A stretch of DNA of 64,000 nt from Pandoraea norimbergensis (GTDB taxonomy: Bacteria; Pseudomonadota; Gammaproteobacteria; Burkholderiales; Burkholderiaceae). A program made the translations under genes and the position numbers. The notes under the pieces are model-generated. The model worked only from the letters and a program-made list of their open reading frames with translations, was not told where the DNA came from and did not search any database. This document shows, piece by piece, positions 54,920 through 62,754 of the stretch (positions within the stretch are counted from its first letter, which is position 1; every line of letters begins with the position of its first letter). The stretch is taken from contig NZ_CP013480.3 in assembly GCF_001465545.3 (NCBI RefSeq), forward strand, positions 5,580,001-5,644,000, written 5' to 3'.

Positions 54920-55207
54920 GAAAGTGGGAAGTACTGGGGGGGGTGCAGGGAAGGCTGGGGGACGCTGCGGAAGCTGCGAAGCTGAGAGTGCGCACCAGCA
55001 GGACGCAGGTACGAAACGTGAACGAAACACGTGAGCGTCGGGCGCGCGCTAACGGCGGCCGCACACACAGGGTTCAACGCGTGGGGATTTGAGAGCTTCG
55101 AAGTGACGAGCAGCGACCATCGAGTCGCTGCGCATCGCTTCTATGCGCGCCATGACTAGCCCGGGACGGGCAGCGCGTGGCGCGCCGGTCAGACTTGAGC
55201 GCTGACC
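54920..55207. other. Intergenic, 288 bases, no feature seen
   Basis: Between acylphosphatase and the IF-1 gene, which converge. No clear terminator was found. Confidence 0.35.
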
Positions 55208-55429
55208 TTAATTCTTGTGACGGTAATTGATGCGGCCCTTCGTCAAATCGTAGGGCGACATTTCCAGCGTCACGCGGTCACCCGCGAGAATACGGATGCG
55301 GTTCTTTTGCATACGGCCACTCGCGTAGGCAATCACGCCCACGCCATTTTCAAGCGTGACGCGAAAGCGATTGTCCGGCAATACTTCTTCGACTTTTCCG
55401 CCGAATTCGATCAATTCTTCCTTGGCCAA
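55208..55429 (-). CDS. infA: Translation initiation factor IF-1 paralogue
   Basis: The 73-aa OB-fold protein is IF-1 ([19 protein letters not shown], then [23 protein letters not shown]). Burkholderiales commonly carry a second, stand-alone infA of this MAKEELIE type besides the one in the ribosomal-protein operon. It starts with TTG at 55429; the codon before is ATA. AGAGGA lies about seven bases upstream. A non-AUG start in an initiation factor gene may reflect self-regulation. Confidence 0.93.
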   Translation of the reverse strand: MAKEELIEFGGKVEEVLPDNRFRVTLENGVGVIAYASGRMQKNRIRILAGDRVTLEMSPYDLTKGRINYRHKN

Positions 55430-56051
55430 TATCGTGTCCTCTTGTAGGCGCCGCTCGCGATGAGCGCAGCACCGGTGTTACTGAAGGTTCGTTCGCCAAT
55501 ACCGTCGCCACGCCCTGTGGGTTGCAGGGCATCCATCGAAGCCAAACGAGCCTACCCGGCGGACCTGCCATGACTGTCATGGCGGCGCACCGAAACGCGG
55601 CGAGAGTTCGAAGGAGCAAGGCACATTGCGGCAGTGCCACAATGACGAGCAGTGCGTGTCGGGAGGGCGGAGACCGGTCGGTCTGCGCCATCGGCACAGC
55701 GAGTGATTCGGCTCGCAGGACAAGGCTGTCAGCGGCGCCGATAAAGCATTTCGCGATCGTCAGGCGATGATCGGCGAATTTTCGCCGATCCCGCTAGGAT
55801 ACGCCTATCTGCGTTGCTCGTGGGGAAAAGTTGTCCGGATTGTGCCATTTTGGAGGCTTTTGTCATCAATTTGTGGCGCAATGCATCATTCGAGACATTC
55901 AGCGCCCCCCCCCGCTCCCAGCCCGCTTCCCCGGGATTCTCCTTGATTCATGAAGCATACCCGCGAGTCGCCCCTCCGGGACAATGCGAGCGTGACGCGC
56001 AACGTGGCCTCAACTATCCTGTAAGTACCCGTACCCTGCAGGAGGATGACC
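55430..56051. other. Intergenic, 622 bases, with one strong palindrome
   Basis: Between divergent infA and the CBS gene. GATCGGCGAA (55769-55778) and TTCGCCGATC (55781-55790) form a near-perfect palindrome. Short frames here look non-coding. A regulatory or RNA role is possible but not shown. Confidence 0.4.
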
Positions 56052-56525
56052 ATGAAAACAGTCGCTCAGATCCTGAAGTCCAAGTCGGCAGACACCGTGT
56101 ACAAAGTGCGTCCGTCCGATTCGGTACTCGATGCGTTGACGTTGATGGCAGAAGCGCGCATCGGCGCGGTGCTGGTCAGCGAGGATGATCGCACGATCAT
56201 CGGCATCTTCACGGAGCGCGACTACGCGCGAAAGGTGGCGCTCATGGGCCGGACATCCGTCACTACCCCTGTACGCGACGTGATGACCTCCGCCGTGCGC
56301 TACGTGAGCCCGGAACAGACCAACGAAGAGTGCATGTCGCTCATGACCGAGCACCGCATCCGCCACCTGCCGGTCATGAAAGACGGCGAACTGGTCGGCC
56401 TGCTGTCGATCGGCGATCTGGTCAAGGCGATCATCTCCGAGCAACAGTTCACCATCGATCAGCTCGAAAACTACATCATGGGCGGCGGCGCCGCACTCAC
56501 CACCCGGACACCTCGCCCCAACTGA
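56052..56525 (+). CDS. Tandem CBS-domain protein
   Basis: A 157-aa protein with two CBS motifs (VYKVRPSDSVLDALTLM / GAVLVSEDDRTIIGIFTERD, and MTSAVRYVSPEQT / RHLPVMKDGELVGLLSIGD). CBS pairs bind adenine nucleotides. The DYARK segment between them is common in stress-related CBS proteins. GGAGG precedes ATG 56052, which is preferred over 56046. Confidence 0.92.
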   Translation: MKTVAQILKSKSADTVYKVRPSDSVLDALTLMAEARIGAVLVSEDDRTIIGIFTERDYARKVALMGRTSVTTPVRDVMTSAVRYVSPEQTNEECMSLMTEHRIRHLPVMKDGELVGLLSIGDLVKAIISEQQFTIDQLENYIMGGGAALTTRTPRPN

Positions 56526-56595
56526 TGACGCACATGGGCCGGTAGCCACCCCTTGAGAGCGGGTCTGACGAACCTTCACGCCCCACCGCAACATC

Positions 56596-56619
56596 ACGGC
56601 GCTTCAACAGAAGCGCCGT
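56596..56619. terminator. Intrinsic terminator after the CBS gene
   Basis: ACGGCGCTTC (56596-56605) and GAAGCGCCGT (56610-56619) pair perfectly over an AACA loop and are followed by a T-rich tract. Confidence 0.85.
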
Positions 56620-56673
56620 TTTCATTTCATCTCGAACACCCTGCACTGCGATCCGACACCCGGCTGTGCCAGA

Positions 56674-57507
56674 ATGCACTTCCCTGACGGCCTCCTAGCG
56701 TCGCGACGCCTGACCTTGCCGCCCCTCTCTTCCTTCGCGCCCGCCATCGCCCCCTCCCTCGCCGCCCCGACATTCGCAACCTTTGCACCCCGCGTGGGCG
56801 AAATCGATCGTGCGCGCTTGCGCCGTCGTATGGGTTGGATGGCGTTTGCCGTGCTGGTCGTCCACGGGCTCGCGGGGGTGGCACTGCGTGAATGGCTGCC
56901 TGACTTGCCGGATCTTCGCGACGACACGCAACGGCCTTCGATGCAGGTGACATGGGTAACGACACCGGCGCCTGTGACGCCGCCTGCCAGTGCGAAAGCC
57001 GTTCAACCGGCGGAATCCATGACCTCACCCGCCGTTCGTTCGTCGAGAACACCGCCGGTACCGGCCACACCCGCCGTTCAGCCCAAACCGATCACACCTG
57101 AACCTACTTCACCCCTCGCCATCACGCCGCCTGCGCCAACGACTCCGCCGCCCGACTGGCGCGCCGACATCGCACGGGGTGTCGGTCAGTTACCGCCCGC
57201 GCGGGCATCGGCACCGGCGGCGTCCGCCGAGCGTGTGATTACCGACCAGTCGCAACGTCCTGCCGGGGCCGGAGACGATGCCAACGCACCCGGATCAGCC
57301 GCGCAGCGTGCGTTCGACAACGCATTGGGTAGCGGGCGCTCGTCCGTCAGCGGCCCATCGGCGACGCGCGAAGGCGGCAACCCACTGGGCACCCGGGAAT
57401 GTATCGAGATGAATGGCAAGAAGCGCTGTGCGCGCTACCGCAACCAGGCCGCAGACATCGACCCGTTCATGAAGCGAGAACGATTGTTCTCGCCGGACAT
57501 GCGTTGA
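56674..57507 (+). CDS. Proline-rich single-TM hypothetical protein
   Basis: The 277-aa protein is not recognised. An N-terminal segment of about 50 residues precedes one TM (WMAFAVLVVHGLAGVAL). A long Pro/Thr/Ala-rich periplasmic region follows, then a conserved-looking C-terminal part with two Cys in RECIEMNGKKRCARYRNQA. The architecture resembles TonB-like or envelope-anchored proteins, but no domain is evident. The start is uncertain because the first 45 residues are low-complexity. Confidence 0.62.
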   Translation: MHFPDGLLASRRLTLPPLSSFAPAIAPSLAAPTFATFAPRVGEIDRARLRRRMGWMAFAVLVVHGLAGVALREWLPDLPDLRDDTQRPSMQVTWVTTPAPVTPPASAKAVQPAESMTSPAVRSSRTPPVPATPAVQPKPITPEPTSPLAITPPAPTTPPPDWRADIARGVGQLPPARASAPAASAERVITDQSQRPAGAGDDANAPGSAAQRAFDNALGSGRSSVSGPSATREGGNPLGTRECIEMNGKKRCARYRNQAADIDPFMKRERLFSPDMR

Positions 57508-57591
57508 GATATCAGAAAACGTCGCAGAAAACTCACCGTGGGCGAGCGGCAAGACCACCGCTGCGCCCACTCGACTGACGCGACAGGCGAA

Positions 57592-59070
57592 TCAGAAGTC
57601 TTCCGCGTCGACGTCGTAATTCGACGGTTCCCAGCGAATCGCCAGCAGCGCGAGCAGCCCGATGGCCGGCGCAATCGCGATCACCCAGAAGACCTTGGTC
57701 GCCAGCGCCGCCGCGAGCACCGGGAACAGGAAGAGCGACACCGTGGAACTCGAACGCATCAGCGTCTGATTGAAGCCCACGCCCACGCCACGCAGTGATG
57801 TCGGGTAGCTCAGCGACGCAAACGTCATCGAGTGCGCGCCCGGACCGAAGCCCTGCCCCAGCAGGAACAGCGCGAGAAAGCCCAGCGCCCACGCCACTTG
57901 CACGCCGGTCGCGGGCTTGCCGACCAGCGCCAGCCCGACGAGTGCCGTCAACTGGAAGGCGTAACCGATGACGGTCAACTTCCACGCGCCGACCTTCGGC
58001 ACGAGCCGCACGCCGAGCAAACCACCCGTGAACGCAAACAGCAGGTTGAGCGCCAGCGACATCAGAATCGTCGTGAGCATCGACTGCGCGAGAAAACTCG
58101 CGATGATCACCGGCAAACCGAATGCCACCGCGTTATACGCAAACGACGAGGCCACCGCGATGATGGTCGCGAGCGTCGTGCGGCGCAGATACACACCGCG
58201 CAACAACGCACCGTAATTGCTCCACGCCGCAGGCCGTTTGGCCGTCACACGCTCGGCGTCGGCAGCCACCACGGCATCGATGCCATACGAGCGCTTGAGA
58301 ATCTTCGCGGCCCCTTCCAGATCGCCCTGATTCGCGGCCCACACCGGCGACTCGCTCATGTAACGGCTGCGCACGGCGATGATGGCCAGTGCCGGAATCG
58401 CGCCGAAGCCGAGAATGATCCGCCAAAGCAGTGCGCTATGCGACGACGGCAGCACCGAGTAGCACAGCAGCACGAGCAGATACGACGCACAGATCGCCGC
58501 GTACCACGTTGGACACCACATCGCCACGCGCGCCGCCTTGTTGCCACGTCCCTTCAACTTCGAGAACTCGGCAAGGAACGCCATCGCCACCGGCAAATCG
58601 ATACCGACACCCAGCCCCATCACGAAGCGCGCACCGGCGAGCACGTACTCGTTCGGCGCGAACGCGCAGGCGATGGCCGCGATGACGAAGCACAGCATGT
58701 CGGCCATGAACACGCGGTAGCGGCCAATGCGGTCGGTGAAGTAGCCACCGAGAAACGCACCGACGATGGCGCCGAACGTGATCGCCGACGCGACCATGCC
58801 GGTGCCAGCAGGCGTGAGATTGAACTCGCGGGCCACGTCTTTCAGACCGAACGCAAGTGCGCCCAAGTCGTAAGCGTCGAGGAACACACCGCCAAGGGCG
58901 ATGGCCACGATCCAGCGGGCATTCGAGACACGCGCGCCGCCTTCGTTGACGAGTTGCGCAACGTCGCTCGCCGAGCGGATAACAGCGGGGCCCGAAGGGC
59001 GGGCAGCCGTAGATGCCGCAGTGGCTGCGGGTGCAGACGCGGCAGGAGACAGGGAAACGTCGACAGACAT
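57592..59070 (-). CDS. MFS transporter, sugar-porter/aromatic-acid symporter type
   Basis: The 492-aa protein has about 12 TMs. It shows the motif GGYFTDRIGRYRVFMAD between TMs 2 and 3, FVMGLGVGIDLPVAMAFLAE in TM4, and SRYMSESPVWAANQGDLEGA in the central loop, a pattern of the metabolite:proton symporter group. The N-terminal 50 residues are Ala-rich. The substrate is unknown. It converges with the proline-rich gene. Confidence 0.87.
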   Translation of the reverse strand: MSVDVSLSPAASAPAATAASTAARPSGPAVIRSASDVAQLVNEGGARVSNARWIVAIALGGVFLDAYDLGALAFGLKDVAREFNLTPAGTGMVASAITFGAIVGAFLGGYFTDRIGRYRVFMADMLCFVIAAIACAFAPNEYVLAGARFVMGLGVGIDLPVAMAFLAEFSKLKGRGNKAARVAMWCPTWYAAICASYLLVLLCYSVLPSSHSALLWRIILGFGAIPALAIIAVRSRYMSESPVWAANQGDLEGAAKILKRSYGIDAVVAADAERVTAKRPAAWSNYGALLRGVYLRRTTLATIIAVASSFAYNAVAFGLPVIIASFLAQSMLTTILMSLALNLLFAFTGGLLGVRLVPKVGAWKLTVIGYAFQLTALVGLALVGKPATGVQVAWALGFLALFLLGQGFGPGAHSMTFASLSYPTSLRGVGVGFNQTLMRSSSTVSLFLFPVLAAALATKVFWVIAIAPAIGLLALLAIRWEPSNYDVDAEDF

Positions 59071-59511
59071 GATGCGGAATCGGAAAAGCAGGGACGAAAG
59101 GTCGCGATGTTACCGCTTGGTACCGTGTCAACCAAGTGCTTTCTGGTTATATGCTTAGACGATTCCCTCGCCAATCGGCATATTTTGCGAACTTATCGGC
59201 AACATCACCCACTTCTCACCCATCTATATAGTGACTTCCCCTCACCCTGCTCGCATTGACAGGGCATGACCCCACATCCCACCGGGTGGGAATATGATCG
59301 AGGCATGCTTCAAAAGCGGCGGGGTCCGCGCAAACCCGCGCCACGCCGGGCGTGACGCCATTACAAATGCTTACCGTTTCTTACAGCACGAATGTCTGCG
59401 GAACCCTACATTCCGCGTCGTGGTCGCAAGATATGTGGCACATAGTGCGCGAAGTCACCGCCCTCCATGGTGACGGCGCATTTACCTCACGCTCACGAGG
59501 AACGACTGAAA
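59071..59511. other. Divergent upstream region, 441 bases
   Basis: Between the MFS gene and the lipoprotein gene. It is AT-richer around 59140-59240. A dyad CCCAC/GTGGG occurs near 59281-59290. No coding frame is supported and the promoter is not clear. Confidence 0.35.
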
Positions 59512-60027
59512 ATGAAGATCAAAGCACTTACGGGAATCAGCGCGGCACTGGCCGCAGTCCTGCTCGCCGGTTGCGTCGCACCGGGCCAGCAATACGGTGG
59601 CGGTTACCAACAGGGTTATCAGCAACCGGGTTACCAACAGCCGGGCTACCAGCAGGGCTATCAGCAACCGCCGCAGCAGGCGCCGCAGGGCGCGCTGTAT
59701 GGCCGGGTCGAATCGATCGAGCAGATGAACGGCGCGAATAACAGCCCGAACATTCTCGGTACGGTGCTGGGTGGTGCGGCCGGTGGTTTGCTCGGCAACA
59801 CGATCGGCGGCGGACGCGGACGCACGGCCACCACCATCGGTGGTGCCGTGGTCGGTGCCATCGCGGGTAACCGCATCGAAAACGGCATGGGCCAGCCGAA
59901 CGTGCTGTACCGCATTACCGTGCGTCTGGACGATGGCCGCGTCGCCACCGTGACGCAAGCGCCGCCGCTGCGCGTGCAGCAGGGCCAACGTGCTGCCGTC
60001 TCCAACGACACGGTGTATCCGTACTAA
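59512..60027 (+). CDS. Outer-membrane lipoprotein with glycine-zipper 2TM domain
   Basis: The 171-aa precursor has a lipobox LLAGC (Cys near residue 20), then a Gln/Tyr/Gly/Pro repeat tract (QQGYQQPGYQQP), then a glycine-zipper 2TM region (LGGAAGGLLGNTIGGG, then GGAVVGAIAGNRIENGM) and a C-terminal beta part (YRITVRLDDGRVATVTQ). It is SlyB/Pcp-like and likely supports envelope integrity. ATG 59512 follows GAGGAACGA. Confidence 0.88.
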   Translation: MKIKALTGISAALAAVLLAGCVAPGQQYGGGYQQGYQQPGYQQPGYQQGYQQPPQQAPQGALYGRVESIEQMNGANNSPNILGTVLGGAAGGLLGNTIGGGRGRTATTIGGAVVGAIAGNRIENGMGQPNVLYRITVRLDDGRVATVTQAPPLRVQQGQRAAVSNDTVYPY

Positions 60028-60083
60028 GCAAAGCACGAAATATCGGAAGGCCCGCACGGGGCCAAGTCCGATTCGCTACAGTG

Positions 60084-60115
60084 AAACGCCCGCCGGTTTT
60101 GCCCGGCGGGCGTTT
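60084..60115. terminator. Strong intrinsic terminator
   Basis: A 13-bp perfect stem (60084-60096 with 60103-60115) is followed by TATTTTTC. Confidence 0.9.
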
Positions 60116-60280
60116 TATTTTTCAGGCGTGTCAAACGCGACACAGTCGCGTCGATCGAGGGGTCAGGCGCCATACGCAAAGACTATTTGGCCTGATAAGA
60201 TACGCGCGACCATCGGAGGGCTGTGCGCCGTTCCGGAACTTTGTCGAATCCGTCAGTTACCGCAACCCTTCGCATCCGTC

Positions 60281-61696
60281 ATGTCGACCCAGACGACTTA
60301 TCACCATCGGCTTTTCATGGCGGTGGTCGGCGGCATTAGTGCAGTACTCAATGCCGGCGCCTTCTTTGCTGTCTTGCTATTCAACGGACAGAATCCCTAT
60401 ACCCCGTACGGCCTGACGCTTGTCAGCGCGTTGGGTGTGGCAGCCTTTATCGTCTTTGCCCGCTTCCATCTGCTGGCCAGCGCCCGCGATGCCAAATGGA
60501 TGCTCGGGCGCGGCGCCATGCGCTGGTGCCGGGTGTTGCTCACGATGATCGTGCTGTTGTTCCTGACCTATGACCGTCCGGAAGACGTGCGCGTCATGCT
60601 CGCCGAATGGGCGGGGCTCGCGCTGCCGTTGCAGATGCTGGGCCTGGCTGCGTTGCGCGGTGCGGCCCACAGCATCAACAACGCCCCGGGCAACCAGCGT
60701 CGCGCCGCGTTCTTCGGCTTCGGCCCCGAGGCGCGCAAGCTGAATCTGCGCCTGCGCCGCTCGCCGATTCTCGGCATTCAGGTCGCCGGTTACTACAACG
60801 ACGCCCCTGTCGCGCCGGAAGACGGTGAAGTATTGCCGCCCTACCTTGGCCGCTATGCCGACGCCGCCGCGCATATCCAAGCCAGCAGCTACGAAATCGT
60901 CTTCATCGCCATCGGGCAACAGGACAACAAGGAACTCACCGCCGACATCGTCAACCGCTTGTACGATTCGACGGCGGCTATCTATCTGCTGCCCGAGTTC
61001 CGCTTCCCGGGCGATCTGCCGCTGACCGGCACCGATCTGGCCGGTGTGCCGTTGCTGGCGTTGCACGACATCACCGTGCAGGGCTTCCTGCGCATGATCA
61101 AGCGCGGCATGGACATCGCGGGGGCCTCGCTGCTGCTGTTTTTCCTGTGGCCGGTCATGATCGGCATTGCGATCGCCGTTCGGCTCGATTCACCGGGTCC
61201 GATCCTGTTCCGGCAGCGGCGTTATGGCGAACGCGGCCAGCCGATCATCGTGCGCAAATTCCGCTCGATGCGCGTCGTCCAGCCCGAGGATGCGGCGGCC
61301 GCCGCGACCGGTGGACTGCGTCAAGCGCACGCGGGCGACAGTCGCATCACGACACTGGGCCGGCATCTGCGCCGGACGTCGCTCGACGAGTTGCCGCAAC
61401 TGCTGGATGTGCTGGGGGGTGCGATGAGTCTCGTCGGCCCGCGTCCGCATGCAGAGGAGCACAACGAGATGTACCGGCGTCTGATTCCGGGTTACATGCT
61501 GCGTCACAGCGTGAAGCCCGGCATTACGGGATGGGCGCAGATCAACGGCTTGCGCGGTGAGACCGAGACACCCGACAAGATGCAGCGCCGCGTCGAGTAC
61601 GACCGCTACTACATCACCCACTGGTCGCTGTGGCTCGACATCAAGATTCTGCTCAAGACCATTCCGGTCATGATCACGGGACACAACGCGCTGTAA
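60281..61696 (+). CDS. Undecaprenyl-phosphate sugar phosphotransferase (WcaJ-like)
   Basis: The 471-aa initiating enzyme of exopolysaccharide synthesis has four N-terminal TMs, a Rossmann-like CoA-binding-type domain (AAFFGFGPEARKLN) and a C-terminal sugar-phosphate transferase domain: KRGMDIAGASLLLFF, DSPGPILFRQRRYG, RRTSLDELPQLLDVL, MSLVGPRPHAEEHNE and KPGITGWAQINGLRGETETP. It transfers hexose-1-phosphate to undecaprenyl phosphate. The start is ATG 60281. It opens an EPS locus continuing past the window. Confidence 0.93.
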   Translation: MSTQTTYHHRLFMAVVGGISAVLNAGAFFAVLLFNGQNPYTPYGLTLVSALGVAAFIVFARFHLLASARDAKWMLGRGAMRWCRVLLTMIVLLFLTYDRPEDVRVMLAEWAGLALPLQMLGLAALRGAAHSINNAPGNQRRAAFFGFGPEARKLNLRLRRSPILGIQVAGYYNDAPVAPEDGEVLPPYLGRYADAAAHIQASSYEIVFIAIGQQDNKELTADIVNRLYDSTAAIYLLPEFRFPGDLPLTGTDLAGVPLLALHDITVQGFLRMIKRGMDIAGASLLLFFLWPVMIGIAIAVRLDSPGPILFRQRRYGERGQPIIVRKFRSMRVVQPEDAAAAATGGLRQAHAGDSRITTLGRHLRRTSLDELPQLLDVLGGAMSLVGPRPHAEEHNEMYRRLIPGYMLRHSVKPGITGWAQINGLRGETETPDKMQRRVEYDRYYITHWSLWLDIKILLKTIPVMITGHNAL

Positions 61697-61711
61697 GTCC
61701 TGCGTGCGGAC

Positions 61712-62533
61712 CTAGCGCCCGTTACGCGCCATGCTGCGCCACTGACGCCAGCAGATGCCGACAAAGCGCCGGTCGTCGACCAAATAGCGCCGCCACATCC
61801 TGCCCGGGTCCTGCAAGATGCGCCAGATCCACTCGGAGCCCGTGCGTTGCATCCATTTCGGTGCACGCCGCTGCATCCCGGCAGCGAACTCAATCGCCGC
61901 GCCCACACACAGCATCAGTCCACCCGGCATATTGCCTGCGTTGGCCATCGCCCAACGCTCCTGTTTCGGCATGCCTACGCATACGAAAATCAGATCGGGC
62001 GCCAACGCGCGAACACGCTCGGCAATCGCATCGCCTTCGGGCCCGGTCGGATCGAAGCGCATCGACGGCACGATCAACGTGAAATCCAGCCCCGGGAAGC
62101 GCGCGGCGAGCCCTTCGCGAATCCGGGCTTCGAATTCGGGATGACCGCCCACGAAGACCGCCTTACCGCCGGTCGCACTCGCGCGGTCGCAAAGCGCAGG
62201 AAGCAAATCTGCACCAGTCACGCGTCCGGGCAGCGGCGTGCCGAACAGCCGGCTGGCCCAGATGATCGGCATGCCATCGGCAAACAGATAGTCGGCCGTA
62301 GCATAAGCGCGCTTGAACTCGGGTTGTGTGTCGAGCCGCACGATGTGATCGACGTTCGGTGTCACGACAATTCGCGCGCGCCCGTCGCGCTGCACACTGG
62401 CATGTGCGAGCACGTCGACGGCAGTGTCGAAAGGCACCGCAGCGAGATTCAGCCCGAACAGGGCAACGCTGGGTTCGAAGACGTCGCGCGAGCGCGTGAC
62501 GGGTGCGGCGTTCAGATCCGTGTCACTGGTCAT
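61712..62533 (-). CDS. WecG/TagA/CpsF-family glycosyltransferase
   Basis: The 273-aa enzyme is of GT26: PFDTAVDVLAHA, VVTPNVDHIVRLD, ADGMPIIWASRLFGTPLPGRVTGADL, VFVGGHPE and ALAPDLIFVCVGMPKQERWA. It adds a sugar to the lipid-linked intermediate in polysaccharide synthesis. It converges with the phosphotransferase gene, only 15 bases apart, and may be divergent to the oxidoreductase gene. Confidence 0.93.
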   Translation of the reverse strand: MTSDTDLNAAPVTRSRDVFEPSVALFGLNLAAVPFDTAVDVLAHASVQRDGRARIVVTPNVDHIVRLDTQPEFKRAYATADYLFADGMPIIWASRLFGTPLPGRVTGADLLPALCDRASATGGKAVFVGGHPEFEARIREGLAARFPGLDFTLIVPSMRFDPTGPEGDAIAERVRALAPDLIFVCVGMPKQERWAMANAGNMPGGLMLCVGAAIEFAAGMQRRAPKWMQRTGSEWIWRILQDPGRMWRRYLVDDRRFVGICWRQWRSMARNGR

Positions 62534-62754
62534 GACCTATCGTATTCCTGTCGTCCGGCGAAGCCGGATCCGTTCGGGTGGCAGGCACGATAGTATCAGC
62601 GGGCCTATGACGCCAGTGACACTTTTCACCACACGCGCGCGCACTTGTTGCGGAAAGTCGTCGTCTTGACGTCGTGGATCAGCTACCATCGCAGCGGCTG
62701 TCCGTCCTGCCCCTTCCCTAACTGCTGTAAGCACGCCGCGAGTTGCCGCAGACG

